The position numbers were made by a program, and so were the translations under genes. Source: Streptomyces afghaniensis 772 (lineage in GTDB: Bacteria > Actinomycetota > Actinomycetes > Streptomycetales > Streptomycetaceae). Taken from it: a stretch of DNA of 42,768 bases. The stretch lies in assembly GCA_000415505.1 (NCBI GenBank), contig KE354159.1, positions 1-42,768 on the forward strand. The letters run 5' to 3'. The notes beneath the pieces were generated by a model, which saw only the letters and a list, made by a program, of their open reading frames with translations, was not told where the DNA came from and ran no database searches. Below are positions 1-8,122 of the stretch, piece after piece (positions within the stretch are counted from its first letter, which is position 1; each line of letters starts with the position of its first letter).

Positions 1-793
1 CCAGCTGGGCCTGGAGGTCGGCCGGGTTGGGGCGCGCCGTGGGGTCCATCTGCATACAGGACTCGATGAGCGGCCGCAGCTCGTCCGGGAGACCCTCAGG
101 TCCGGGCCTCGCGCAGCAGCATGAAGACGGTCTCCACCGGGTTGGCGCCGTGGAAGGGCGGGTGTCCGGTGGCGGCGAAGACCAGCATGGAGCCGAGGGA
201 GAAGACGTCGCTCGCGCCCGTGACGCTGCGGGAGTCCTTGGCCTGCTCGGGGGACATGTAGGCGGGCGTGCCGACGGCGACGTTCGTCATCGTCAAACGC
301 GTGTTCGAAACTCCCGACGCGATACCGAAGTCGATCACCCGGGGTCCGTCCTCGACGACGAGGACGTTCGACGGCTTGAGGTCCCGGTGCACCAGCCCGG
401 CACCGTGGATGGACTGGAGCGCCTCGGCCACACCCGCCGCCAGCCAGCGCACCGCCTGGGCCGGCAGCGGCCCGCAGTCGTTCACTATCTCTTCGAGGGA
501 GGCGCGGGGACGTACGCGGTGGCGAGCCACGGCACGGCGCGCGCGGGTCGGCGTCCACGACCGCGGCCGTGTAGAAGCCCGGAGACCGCGCGGGCCGCCT
601 CCACCTCACGCGTGAAGCGGACCCGGAACAGCTGGTCCTCGGCGAGCTCCGTGCGGACGGTCTTGATCGCCACGCGCCGGCCGGACGCCGAGCGCGCGAG
701 ATAGACCAGCCCCATGCCGCCGGCACCCAGCCGTCCCAGCACCTCGAACGGCCCGATCCGCCGCGGATCGTGCTGCGTCAGCTGATCCACCAC
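1..793 (-). pseudogene. Serine/threonine protein kinase, multiply frameshifted and cut by the window edge
   Basis: This is a Hanks-type kinase catalytic domain that would phosphorylate Ser/Thr on unknown proteins. The glycine loop LGRLGAGGMGLVYLA and the VAIKTV lysine are read from about 730 to 650. The catalytic loop HRDLKPSN, the DFG-equivalent DFGIAS and the [10 protein letters not shown] activation segment follow in another frame (about 410 to 240). A third frame near the window start reads GLPDELRPLIESCMQMDP, the end of the kinase fold. About five one-base indels separate these pieces: near 580, in the CG run near 540, in the CCC run near 505, and two near 100-115. GTG at 793 is the likely start, with GGAGG upstream. 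Any C-terminal sensor part lies outside the window. It is either a true pseudogene or a victim of homopolymer errors like its neighbours. Confidence 0.8.
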
Positions 794-1006
794 TCTGCCT
801 GCCACCTCCCCGTACGAGCCGCGCCAAGCCACATGTTCCACGCGACCCCGTGCAGCGTCTCACCACCGCACCGCCATGGCGGCACGCACCCCGATTCTTC
901 CTGGCCGGAGCCCTGGTTGCGAACCCGGTGACAATTGGGATGTCTCCGGACACAGCAGAGCAAATAACGACCAAACAATGCCTGCTCAGCCCTGATCCAG
1001 CCCTGC

Positions 1007-1730
1007 TCAGCGGTGCAGCAGCGCGAAGGACGCCCCCTGATTGTCCGTGACGACGGCGACCGTCCCGTACGAGGTGTCGAAGGGCGGGGCCTGGATCCGT
1101 CCGCCGAGCCGGGTGACGTCCTCCAGCGCGGCCGGTACGTCCTCGACGGCGAAGTGGACGAGGAAGTGGGGCGGCATCTCGGCCGGGAACACGTCGGAGA
1201 CCGGGGCACGGCCGAAGTCGGGGTCGGCGTCCGGCCCGAACAGGGCCTCCTGGAAGAGATCGCCGTAGAAGGCGTTGGCCGCCTCGGTGTCCCGGGCGTA
1301 CAGCTCGGCCCAGGCGAAGGTGCCCGGCTCGTGCCGCCTGCCGAAGCCGGGGTGCTCGTACGGCTGCCACAGGGCGAAGACGGCCCCTCCGAGTCGGTGA
1401 CCAGGGCGGTGACGCCCAGCTCGCCCGCCGGCACCGGCGCCGAGACGACCTCGCCCGCCGGCCGCCCGGATACCGCCGGACCAGGGCAGCCGCGTCCGGG
1501 GTCGCGAAGTACACCGTCCAGACGGTGGGCAGCCGGCCGTCCATCTTGCGGACCAGCGCGGCCACGGGTTCACCGTCCTCCAGCGCCTGCGCGAAGGGGC
1601 CGAACCAGTCCTCGAAGGTCCACCCGAAAAGTTCACCGTAGAACCGCTTGCCCGCCTCGACGTCGGGAAGCTGCGCGTCCACCCAGCAGGGAACGCCCTC
1701 TGCGTTCACCGATGCCCTGTTTTCGGCCAT
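1007..1730 (-). pseudogene. VOC (glyoxalase/bleomycin-resistance fold) family protein, frameshifted
   Basis: If repaired this would be a soluble protein of about 241 aa with two VOC modules, the layout of many Streptomyces VOC proteins of unknown substrate. The N-terminal module begins GVPCWVDAQLPDVEAGKRFY. The C-terminal module reads GTFAWAELYARDTEAANAFY and ends DNQGASFALLHR. The modules lie in different frames. Between about 1385 and 1475 the reading passes through three frames: the stretch PAGELGVTALVTDSEG is in the third. Two probable one-base insertions and one deletion in G/C runs account for this. The ATG at 1730 is supported by the conserved N-terminal module. It is transcribed away from the TetR gene. 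No catalytic role can be assigned. Confidence 0.8.
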
Positions 1731-1843
1731 GCCGACAACGTAACCGCGACTGCCACAGCCCGCAGACCAGGCACACCAGCCCCCGCACTCCCTTACACCC
1801 CATTTGCAGTCGGCCGAATCGCGCCCCGATCACGCCTCGGTAA

Positions 1844-1860
1844 GCTGACGGCATGACAGG
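1844..1860. promoter_or_regulatory. Degenerate copy of the catabolic palindrome over the TetR start codon
   Basis: GCTGACG-GCA-TGACAGG. The left half matches the regulon consensus at 6 of 7 bases and the right half at 4 of 7. It spans the ATG of the TetR gene, similar to the close placement of other sites. It would suit weak autoregulation but may be chance. Confidence 0.25.
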
Positions 1861-2500
1861 ACAAGTGCGTACCGTCGACGGCCGCGTGGCCGGTAGGCGC
1901 GGGCAGGCGACCCGGCAGAAGCTGCTCGACTGCCTCAGCGAGATGCTCAGCTCCTCCCCGTACCGGGACGTCAAAGTCATCGATGTCGCCCGGAAGGCGG
2001 GCACTTCGCCCGCGACCTTCTACCAGTACTTCCCGGACGTCGAGGGCGCCGTCCTGGAGATCGCCGAGCAAATGGCGACCGAGGGCGCCGCGTTGACCGA
2101 ACTCCTCAAGGGCCGCTCCTGGGCCGGCAAGGCCGGCTGGCAGACGGCGCAGGAACTCGTCGACGGGTTCCTGGAGTTCTGGCGCAAGAACGACGCGATC
2201 CTCCGGGTCGTCGATCTCGGCGCCGCCGAGGGCGACAAGCGCTTCTACAAGCTCCGGATGAAGATCCTCAACTCGGTGAACAACTCCCTCGCGGACTCCG
2301 TCGCCGAGCTCCAGGCCAAGGGCCGGGTCGACAAGGACGTGAACCCCGCGGCCGTCGCCGGTTCGCTGGTCGCGATGCTCGCGGCAGTGGCCTCCCACCA
2401 GAAGGGCTTCTCCTCCTGGGGCGTGAAGCAGGCCGAACTGAAGCCGAACCTCGCGCTGTTGGTGCACCTGGGCGTCACGGGCAGGAAGCCGACGAAGTAG
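1853..2500 (+). CDS. TetR-family transcriptional regulator
   Basis: A 215-aa repressor-type protein. The N-terminal helix-turn-helix is clear at residues 18-65 (RGQATRQKLLDCLSEML, then VARKAGTSPATFYQYFPDVE). The remaining ~150 residues form the helical ligand-binding and dimerisation domain, whose family gives no ligand. It has its own promoter region divergent from the VOC gene and ends at a strong hairpin. It is the only TetR gene in a window where ten copies of a TetR-like palindrome precede acyl-CoA catabolic genes, so it is the best local candidate for the regulator of that set. This is inference, and a regulator elsewhere in the genome is equally possible. A degenerate version of the palindrome overlaps its own start codon. 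Confidence 0.92.
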   Translation: MTGQVRTVDGRVAGRRGQATRQKLLDCLSEMLSSSPYRDVKVIDVARKAGTSPATFYQYFPDVEGAVLEIAEQMATEGAALTELLKGRSWAGKAGWQTAQELVDGFLEFWRKNDAILRVVDLGAAEGDKRFYKLRMKILNSVNNSLADSVAELQAKGRVDKDVNPAAVAGSLVAMLAAVASHQKGFSSWGVKQAELKPNLALLVHLGVTGRKPTK

Positions 2501-2548
2501 CCCGACCCGCCGGCACCGGCCCTTTTCCCGCACCCAAGTCCTGTCTGG

Positions 2549-2582
2549 CAGGCGGCGGTCCACCCGAGTGGACCGCCGCCTG
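2549..2582. terminator. Bidirectional hairpin terminator between convergent genes
   Basis: A perfect 15-bp inverted repeat (CAGGCGGCGGTCCAC, loop CCGA, then its complement) lies 48 nt after the TetR stop and 31 nt before the stop of the convergent nitroreductase-like gene. There is no long T run, as is usual in Streptomyces. The position and stem strength suit a terminator serving both genes. Confidence 0.8.
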
Positions 2583-2613
2583 TTGCGCTTTCTGCCGGCC
2601 TGCGCTGTGCGCC

Positions 2614-3084
2614 CTACCGCCGTACGATCCTGAACAAGCGGATCTCCCGCTCCACCCGGGCCTGATACGCCGCGTACGGCGGCCAGAACGCCAGCACCGC
2701 CTGCCAGGCCGCCGCCCGCTCCGCCCCCTCCAGCAGCCGGGCCGTGACCGGGATGTCCTGGCCCTTCCAGCTGACGCGGGCCTCGGGGTGCGCGAGCAGG
2801 TTGTGGCTCCAGGCGGGGTGCCCCGGTCGCCCGAAGTTGGACCCGACGAGGATCCAGCTGTCCCCGCCGTCCTCCGGCATACAGGCCAGCGGCGTACGAC
2901 GGGGCAGGCCGCTCTTCGCCCCCGTCGAGGTCAGCACCACACCCGGCAGGAGTTGGGCGCTGAGCAGCACCTTTCCGCGCGTGAGCCGGTGCACGGCCCG
3001 GTCCAGGGCCGGGAAGACGTACGGTGCCACGCGCGCGAACCCCCGCGTGGCGGACACCCTCTGCACGATCCGCACGCCTGTCAT
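2614..3084 (-). CDS. Nitroreductase-family deazaflavin (F420)-dependent oxidoreductase
   Basis: A 156-aa split-barrel protein of the Ddn/FGD-like family (DUF385). These use reduced F420 (sometimes flavin) to reduce quinones, enones or nitro compounds. Family hallmarks are visible: the GAKSGLPRRTPLACMPEDG segment at about 55-73, the GSNFGRPGHPAWSHNLLAHP motif at about 81-100, then a VSWKGQDIPVTARLLEG strand pair and a C-terminal WPPYAAYQ. Its start ATG overlaps the stop of the acyl-CoA dehydrogenase upstream by 4 bp (ATGA), so the two are translationally coupled and probably act in one pathway. Because that partner is preceded by a regulon palindrome, this gene likely belongs to the same control. 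The substrate is unknown. Confidence 0.88.
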   Translation of the reverse strand: MTGVRIVQRVSATRGFARVAPYVFPALDRAVHRLTRGKVLLSAQLLPGVVLTSTGAKSGLPRRTPLACMPEDGGDSWILVGSNFGRPGHPAWSHNLLAHPEARVSWKGQDIPVTARLLEGAERAAAWQAVLAFWPPYAAYQARVEREIRLFRIVRR

Positions 3085-4268
3085 CGGCCGGCCTCCTCGA
3101 AGACGTGCGCCACGTCGGCGGCGTGCGCCCGCAGCCGGTGCACCGGCCCGAACAGCAGCTCGTCGCCCGCGGCACGCTTGAAGTACAGGTGAACCTCGTG
3201 CTCCCAGGTGAAACCGATGCCGCCGTGCAGCTGGATCCCCTCTGCGGCGGCCGAGCGCAGGGCCTGGAGGGCCTGGGCGAGGGCGAGCCCGCCGGCCGGC
3301 TCCCCCCGGCCCTGCCGGGCGGCGGCCCAGGCCGCGTGGTACGCCGCCGAGCGGGCCGCCTGCACCTCGACGTACACATCGGCCAGCCGGTGCTTGACCG
3401 CCTGGAAGGAGCCGACCGGCCGCCCGAACTGCTCGCGCTGCCCGACGTACTCGACGGTCCGCTCCAGCACCCGGTCGGCGGCCCCCACGGCCTCGGCGGC
3501 GAGACAGGCGGCCACGGTGTCGCCGAGCCGGGCGAGGGCGGGGAGGGCGTCGGTGTCCGCGCTGCCCAGCAACTCAGCGAGTGTTTCCCGCAGTTGAAGG
3601 CGACCCTGCGGACGGGTCGCGTCCAGTGCGGTCTGCCGTACGCGGGTGAGGCCGGCCGCGTCACCGCGCACGAGGAAGAGCAGGACACGGGAGCGGGCGA
3701 ACCCGCCGGTGTGCGCGGCGACCACGAGCAGTCGGGCACTGTGTCCGTCGAGGACCTGGTCGGCCTGCCCGTACAGCCGCCAGCCGCCGTCGGCCCGCCG
3801 GGCCTGCACGCCCCCGGCCGCCGCCGCCGCCCACTCCCCGCGCGGGTCCAGGCCGGTGAGCCCGAGGGCGGTGGCGAGGGCGGGCCCCGGCACGGCGAGG
3901 GCGGCGGTGAGCCCGCCGGAGGCGATACGCGGGAGGAGGTCCGCCCGCTGGGCGTCGGTGCCGAGGGCGAGCAGCAGCGGGGCTGTGAGGGCGGCCGTGG
4001 CGAGCAGGGGCGAGGGGGCGAGGGCCCGTCCCGTCTCCTCGCAGGCCAGGGCCAGCTCGGTGACCGAGCAGCCGACACCGCCGTAGGGCTCGGGCAGGGC
4101 CAGTCCGGGCAGGCCGAGCTGTTCGGCGAGGGCGGTCCACAGGGCCGGGTCGTGTCCGGCCGGGGTGTCGACGGCGGCCCGCAGTTCCTCGGGGCCGCAC
4201 CGCTTGTGGAGCAGTTCGCGCAGGGTGCGGCGGATCTCGTCCTGTTCGGGGGTGAAGCGGGCGTCCAT
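3081..4268 (-). CDS. Acyl-CoA dehydrogenase (non-canonical, ChsE/FadE-type subunit)
   Basis: A 395-aa FAD flavoprotein of the acyl-CoA dehydrogenase family, expected to insert an alpha-beta double bond into an acyl-CoA. The N-terminal helical domain starts FTPEQDEIRRTLRELL. The C-terminal domain contains REQFGRPVGSFQAVKHRLAD (about 300) and LHGGIGFTWEHEVHLYFKRA (about 350-370). This GIGFTWE-type ending, without a C-terminal QI(Q/H)xxIIAERxLGLP motif, resembles the subunits that work as heteromers in actinobacterial steroid degradation. A partner may be one of the other dehydrogenases in this window, such as 30961-32109. It is transcribed divergently from the thiolase-like gene, with one palindrome just before its start and one before the thiolase. 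Confidence 0.92.
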   Translation of the reverse strand: MDARFTPEQDEIRRTLRELLHKRCGPEELRAAVDTPAGHDPALWTALAEQLGLPGLALPEPYGGVGCSVTELALACEETGRALAPSPLLATAALTAPLLLALGTDAQRADLLPRIASGGLTAALAVPGPALATALGLTGLDPRGEWAAAAAGGVQARRADGGWRLYGQADQVLDGHSARLLVVAAHTGGFARSRVLLFLVRGDAAGLTRVRQTALDATRPQGRLQLRETLAELLGSADTDALPALARLGDTVAACLAAEAVGAADRVLERTVEYVGQREQFGRPVGSFQAVKHRLADVYVEVQAARSAAYHAAWAAARQGRGEPAGGLALAQALQALRSAAAEGIQLHGGIGFTWEHEVHLYFKRAAGDELLFGPVHRLRAHAADVAHVFEEAGR

Positions 4269-4286
4269 GGGGGTAGCACCTCCGCA

Positions 4287-4303
4287 TCTGACGGAGCGTC
4301 ATA
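4287..4303. promoter_or_regulatory. Regulon palindrome, site 1 (acyl-CoA dehydrogenase side)
   Basis: TCTGACG-GAG-CGTCATA, two 7-bp arms with a 3-bp spacer, one of ten such sites in the window. It ends 19 bp upstream of the dehydrogenase ATG at 4268, where a bound repressor would block transcription start. Confidence 0.75.
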
Positions 4304-4357
4304 TTAGGGCCGAGGGGCGGGGAAGCCCAGAGCTCTGCCGCTCCCCCGGCGGTGTTA

Positions 4358-4374
4358 TCTGATGTACCGTCAGA
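4358..4374. promoter_or_regulatory. Regulon palindrome, site 2 (thiolase side), abutting the start codon
   Basis: TCTGATG-TAC-CGTCAGA, ending three bases before the ATG at 4378. It occupies exactly the place of a Shine-Dalgarno sequence and no purine-rich RBS is present, so the transcript is probably leaderless and the operator covers the promoter start region. Confidence 0.8.
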
Positions 4375-4377
4375 TTC

Positions 4378-5547
4378 ATGGTTGCCCGGAGGAAAGTGGC
4401 CGTCGTGGGCGTGGCCCTCTCGGACTGCGGCCGCGTGGACGACGCGACCCCGTACGCGCTGCACGCCCAGGCGGCCCGGCGCGCCCTGGCCGACGCGGGC
4501 CTGGACCGGTCGCTGGTCGACGGCTTCGCCTCGGCGGGCCTGGGCACCCTGGCCCCCGTCGAGGTCGCCGAGTACCTGGGCCTGCGTCCGACCTGGGTCG
4601 ACTCCACCTCCGTCGGCGGCTCCACCTGGGAGGTGATGGCGGCCCACGCGGCGGACGCGATCACGGCCGGGCACGCGCGCGTGGTGCTCCTCGCCTACGG
4701 CTCGACGGCCCGGGCGGACGTGCGGGCGGGCCGTCGCACCGGAACGCTGTCCTTCGGCACGCGCGGCCCCCTGCAGTTCGAAGTCCCCTACGGCCACACC
4801 CTGATAGCCAAGTACGCCATGGCCGCCCGCCGCCACATGATCGAGTACGGCACGACGATCGAGCAGCTGGCGGAGGTGGCGGTCCAGGCCCGGGCCAACG
4901 CGGCCCTGAACCCGGAGGCGATGTTCCGCACCCCCGTCACGGTGGACGAGGTCCTGGCCGGCCCGATGATCGCCGACCCCTTCACCAAGCTGCACTGCTG
5001 CGTGCGTTCCGACGGCGGGGCGGCGGTGCTGCTGGCGGCGGAGGAGTACGTGCGGGACTGCCGTACGTCGCCGGTGTGGGTGCTGGGCAGCGGGGAGCAC
5101 GTCTCGCACGCGGCGATGTCCGAGTGGGCGGACTTCACGGTGTCCCCGGCGGCGGTGAGCGGACGGCTGGCCTTCGAGCGGGCGGGCGTACGGCCGGACG
5201 AGATGGACTTCGCGGAGATCTACGACGCGTTCACCTACATGACCCTGGTGACGCTGGAGGACCTCGGCTTCTGCGGGAAGGGCGAGGGCGGGGCGTTCGT
5301 GGAGAAGGGCCGGCTGCGGGTCGGGGGCGGCGGCCTTCCGGTGAACACCGACGGGGGCGGGCTGTCGGCCCAGCATCCGGGGATGCGGGGGTTGTTCCTG
5401 CTGGTGGAGGCGGTGCGGCAGTTGCGCGGGGAGGGCGGGGAGCGGCAGGTGCGGCGGGGTGCCGACGGGGCGCTGCCGCGGCTGGGGGTGGCGTCGGGGA
5501 CGGGTGGGTGGTTCTGCTCTTCGGGGACGGTGGTGCTCGGGGTGTGA
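4378..5547 (+). CDS. Thiolase-like protein (SCP-x/Ltp2 type, probable retro-aldolase or lipid-transfer protein)
   Basis: A 389-aa thiolase-fold protein. It starts with the thiolase strand VARRKVAVVGVALSDCG and ends CSSGTVVLG. Where true thiolases carry the nucleophilic Cys, it has DSTSVGGSTW (residues 75-84), so it is unlikely to do ordinary thiolysis. The HPG at 333-335 and EIYDAFTYMTL near 280-290 are typical of the Ltp2-like group. Members of that group pair with a DUF35 protein and cleave side chains by retro-aldol reaction in steroid catabolism. A DUF35 gene lies downstream at 7660. The ATG at 4378 is the only sensible start and follows the operator directly. The aldolase role is inferred from family and context. 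Confidence 0.88.
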   Translation: MVARRKVAVVGVALSDCGRVDDATPYALHAQAARRALADAGLDRSLVDGFASAGLGTLAPVEVAEYLGLRPTWVDSTSVGGSTWEVMAAHAADAITAGHARVVLLAYGSTARADVRAGRRTGTLSFGTRGPLQFEVPYGHTLIAKYAMAARRHMIEYGTTIEQLAEVAVQARANAALNPEAMFRTPVTVDEVLAGPMIADPFTKLHCCVRSDGGAAVLLAAEEYVRDCRTSPVWVLGSGEHVSHAAMSEWADFTVSPAAVSGRLAFERAGVRPDEMDFAEIYDAFTYMTLVTLEDLGFCGKGEGGAFVEKGRLRVGGGGLPVNTDGGGLSAQHPGMRGLFLLVEAVRQLRGEGGERQVRRGADGALPRLGVASGTGGWFCSSGTVVLGV

Positions 5548-5660
5548 CCACGGGCCCGACTCCGCCCGTGGGCCGCTGCTGTCGCGGGGGGGGAGAGAGC
5601 AGTCCGATCTCCCCCCAATGGCCGTTCCCAACCGCTCGGAGGGGTGGTTACCGTCCGGCC

Positions 5661-7037
5661 ATGGACGAGCTGACCAGGATCTTCCAGCGCGCCGCCGAGC
5701 ACGCCGCCGCGTACCGCCGCTCGCTGCCCGAGCGGCCGGTGGCGCTGCCCGTCGACCATGCGGCACTGCGCGCGGCGTTCTCCCGCCCCTTGAACCGCTC
5801 GCCCGCCGACCCGCTCACGGTGGTCGACGAGTTGGTGGCCGCCGCCGAGACCGGACTCGTCGCCACCGCGGGGCCGCGGTTCTTCGGGTTCGTCGTCGGC
5901 GGGGCGCTGCCCGCGGCCACCGCCGCGGAGATCCTGGCCGCCGGATGGGACCAGAACGCCTTCAACGCGGCTCTCTCGCCCGCCGCGCTCGCCGCGGAGG
6001 AGGCGGCGGGTGGCCGGCTGAAGGACCTGCTCGGCATTCCCGCCACGGCGTCCACCGGGTTCGTCACCGGCGGACAGGCGGCCAACACCGCAGGGCTCGC
6101 GGCAGCCCGGCAGCATCTGCTCACCGAGGCCGGCTGGGACGTCGGACACAAGGGGCTGGGTGGCGCCCCGCGCCTGCGGGTGGTCGCGAGCGAGGAGCGC
6201 CACGCCACCGTCGACCGCTCGCTGCGGCTGCTCGGCCTGGGCACCGACTGCCTGGAGACGGTCCGCACCGATGGACGCGGCGCCCTGGACACCGACGACC
6301 TGCGCCGCGTGCTGGCGTCCGAGCCGGGCACGCCTGCGATCGTGTGCGCCCAGGCCGGCAACGTGAACACCGGCGCCTGCGACGACCTCCGTACCGCCTG
6401 CGCTCTCACCCACGCCCACGGCGGCTGGGTGCACGTCGACGGCGCCTTCGGCCTGTGGGCGGCCGCGAGCCCGGCGACCCGCCACCTCGTCGACGGCGTC
6501 GAGCTGGCCGACTCCTGGGCCTGCGACGGCCACAAGTGGCTGAACGTGCCCTACGACTGCGGCTACGCCTTCTGCTCACGCCCCGCCGTCCACGCCGCCG
6601 CCCTGTCGTACACCGCCTCCTACCTCACCCGGGCCGGCGGCACTCCGGCCGGCGGCGCCGACTTCACCACCGAGTCCTCCCGCCACGCCCGCGGCTTCGC
6701 CACCTGGGCGGCGCTGCGCGAACTCGGCCGTGACGGCGTCGCCGCGCTCGTGGACCGCTGCTGCCTGCTCGCCCGCCGCTTCGCCGACGGCCTGTCCGCG
6801 GCGGGCTTCGAGGTGGTCAACGACGTGGTACTCAACCAAGTCCTCGTCGGCTTCGGCGACGACGCCCGCACCGACCACGTCGTGCGGGCGGTCCAGGACG
6901 ACGGCACCTGCTGGATGGGCGCCACCACCTGGCGCGGCCGGCGGCTGATGCGCATCTCGGTGTCCGGGCACAGCACGACCGAGGCCGACGTCGACCGGTC
7001 GGTCGCGGCGATCGTGCGGCTCGCACGGGCCTCGTGA
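5661..7037 (+). CDS. Pyridoxal-phosphate-dependent group II decarboxylase/aminotransferase-like protein
   Basis: A 458-aa fold-type I PLP enzyme of the aromatic-L-amino-acid/glutamate decarboxylase family. The PLP lysine is K292 in ACDGHKWLNVPYDCG. The cofactor-stacking His region is EERHATVDRSLRLLG, and the Asp of HVDGAFGLWAA pairs with the pyridine nitrogen. The N-terminal FFGFVVGGALPAATAAE and TGGQAANTAGL segments are also family-like. It most likely decarboxylates an amino acid, but the substrate cannot be read from the sequence. It lies 113 bp after the thiolase gene and has no palindrome of its own, so it may be a bystander in the catabolic region. The start is ATG at 5661. Confidence 0.88.
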   Translation: MDELTRIFQRAAEHAAAYRRSLPERPVALPVDHAALRAAFSRPLNRSPADPLTVVDELVAAAETGLVATAGPRFFGFVVGGALPAATAAEILAAGWDQNAFNAALSPAALAAEEAAGGRLKDLLGIPATASTGFVTGGQAANTAGLAAARQHLLTEAGWDVGHKGLGGAPRLRVVASEERHATVDRSLRLLGLGTDCLETVRTDGRGALDTDDLRRVLASEPGTPAIVCAQAGNVNTGACDDLRTACALTHAHGGWVHVDGAFGLWAAASPATRHLVDGVELADSWACDGHKWLNVPYDCGYAFCSRPAVHAAALSYTASYLTRAGGTPAGGADFTTESSRHARGFATWAALRELGRDGVAALVDRCCLLARRFADGLSAAGFEVVNDVVLNQVLVGFGDDARTDHVVRAVQDDGTCWMGATTWRGRRLMRISVSGHSTTEADVDRSVAAIVRLARAS

Positions 7038-7114
7038 TCGGGGCGTGCCGCTGTGCGAGGGCTTGGCCCTCACACCGTGTCAGCCGCGAGGTGACCCTCT
7101 CCTCGCAACCGCTG

Positions 7115-7154
7115 CAGGGCTTGTTGCCGCCACTCAGGGCTTGTTGCCGCCACT
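7115..7154. repeat. Perfect 20-bp tandem duplication upstream of an operator
   Basis: CAGGGCTTGTTGCCGCCACT occurs twice back to back (7115-7134 and 7135-7154), ending two bases before regulon site 3. It is probably a slippage duplication. It doubles whatever sequence lies just upstream of the operator and may include promoter or activator contacts. Confidence 0.95.
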
Positions 7155-7156
7155 TA

Positions 7157-7173
7157 CCTGACGTACCGTCAGA
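7157..7173. promoter_or_regulatory. Regulon palindrome, site 3 (DoxX/DUF35 operon)
   Basis: CCTGACG-TAC-CGTCAGA, 37 bp upstream of the chosen DoxX start at 7211. It uses the same TAC spacer as site 2, which supports a common regulator for the thiolase-like gene and this operon. Confidence 0.8.
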
Positions 7174-7210
7174 TCCCGGTCTCGAGCGGCGGCAACGCGG
7201 GAGCATGGGC

Positions 7211-7660
7211 ATGGACACGATCTGGCTCACCGGAGCGGAATGGCTGGCCGTGCTGCGGGTCGGGCTCGGGCTGTGGTGGCTGGAGAGCTGGCGGCACAAG
7301 GACCGCAAGGCCTGGTTCGAACGCGGCACCGGCATCACCTGGGCGACCGGGATAGCCGCCGAGCACCGCTGGAGCGCCGTACGGTCGGGCTTCGACACGG
7401 TCGTCGCACCCCACCCGCGGGTGATGGCGTACGTCGTCGTCTACGCGGAACTCGCGCTCGGACTGGGCCTGATCACCGGCTTCCTCACCCCGATCGCCCT
7501 GGTCGGCGGTTTTCTCCTCAACGCCCTCTACTTCACCCTCATGATCCACGAAGTCGCCGAGCAGGGGCAGAACTCGATGATGGCGCTGATGTCGGTGGTC
7601 GGGCTGTTCGGGATGTCCTGGCAGACCTGGTCGCTGGACAGCGCGCTGGGGCTGTTCTGA
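7211..7660 (+). CDS. DoxX-family integral membrane protein
   Basis: A 149-aa protein with about four hydrophobic segments (WLAVLRVGLGLWWL, VMAYVVVYAELALGLGLITG, TPIALVGGFLLNALYFTL, SMMALMSVVGLFGMSW). This pattern fits the DoxX/DoxD family, small membrane subunits linked to thiosulfate:quinone oxidoreductases and other redox complexes. ATG at 7211 is preferred over 7205 because GGGAG then sits seven bases upstream. It follows operator site 3 and its stop overlaps the DUF35 start (ATGA), so it is co-expressed with a CoA-catabolic partner. It may handle electrons or membrane delivery of a hydrophobic substrate. This is speculative. Confidence 0.82.
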   Translation: MDTIWLTGAEWLAVLRVGLGLWWLESWRHKDRKAWFERGTGITWATGIAAEHRWSAVRSGFDTVVAPHPRVMAYVVVYAELALGLGLITGFLTPIALVGGFLLNALYFTLMIHEVAEQGQNSMMALMSVVGLFGMSWQTWSLDSALGLF

Positions 7661-8091
7661 TGGCCGGGCGGTTCGACCTGCCCGAGCCGGACGCCTTCAC
7701 CCGGACCTACTGGGACGCGGCCGCCGAGGGCCGGCTGCTGATCCGCCGCTGCCGGGCCTGCGGACGGGCCCACCACTACCCGCGCGAGTTCTGTCCCCAC
7801 TGCTGGAGCGAGGACGTCGCCTGGGAGCCCGCGAGCGGCCGCGCCACCCTCTACACCTGGTCCGTCGTCCACCGCAACGACCTGCCGCCCTTCGCGGAAC
7901 GCACTCCGTACGTCGCCGCCGTGGTCGACCTCGCCGAGGGGCCGCGGATGATGACGGAGGTCGTGGGGGCGGCAGAGTCGCCGGCCGGGGAACCGCCGGC
8001 CGGGGAACTGTCCGCCGGGGCGGAACTGGAGGTCGCGTTCCGGGAGGGGATCCCGGTGTTCCGGATCGTGCGGAGCGCGATCGGCGGGTGA
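7660..8091 (+). CDS. DUF35 OB-fold protein with zinc ribbon (thiolase/aldolase partner)
   Basis: A 143-aa protein with an N-terminal rubredoxin-like zinc ribbon (C31-x2-C34 and C45-x2-C48 in CRACGRAHHYPREFCPHC) followed by an OB fold (ATLYTWSVVHRN, PYVAAVVDLAEGPRMMTEVV). DUF35 proteins act as acyl-CoA-binding partners that activate Ltp2-like aldolases, thiolases or FadE-type enzymes. It is coupled to the DoxX gene by an ATGA overlap. The likely functional partner is the thiolase-like protein at 4378, which has the same operator. The PAGEPPAGELSAGAE segment near 108-122 is a low-complexity linker. Confidence 0.9.
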   Translation: MAGRFDLPEPDAFTRTYWDAAAEGRLLIRRCRACGRAHHYPREFCPHCWSEDVAWEPASGRATLYTWSVVHRNDLPPFAERTPYVAAVVDLAEGPRMMTEVVGAAESPAGEPPAGELSAGAELEVAFREGIPVFRIVRSAIGG

Positions 8092-8122
8092 ACGGCGCCG
8101 CCCCACGCGCTTGAATGGCCCC

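Noticed and set aside
1793-4279. An 828-aa open frame antisense to the TetR gene and out of frame with the acyl-CoA dehydrogenase
   Set aside because: It is the usual GC-rich shadow: Pro/Arg/Ser-rich with no domain, while the real genes in other frames have clear families.
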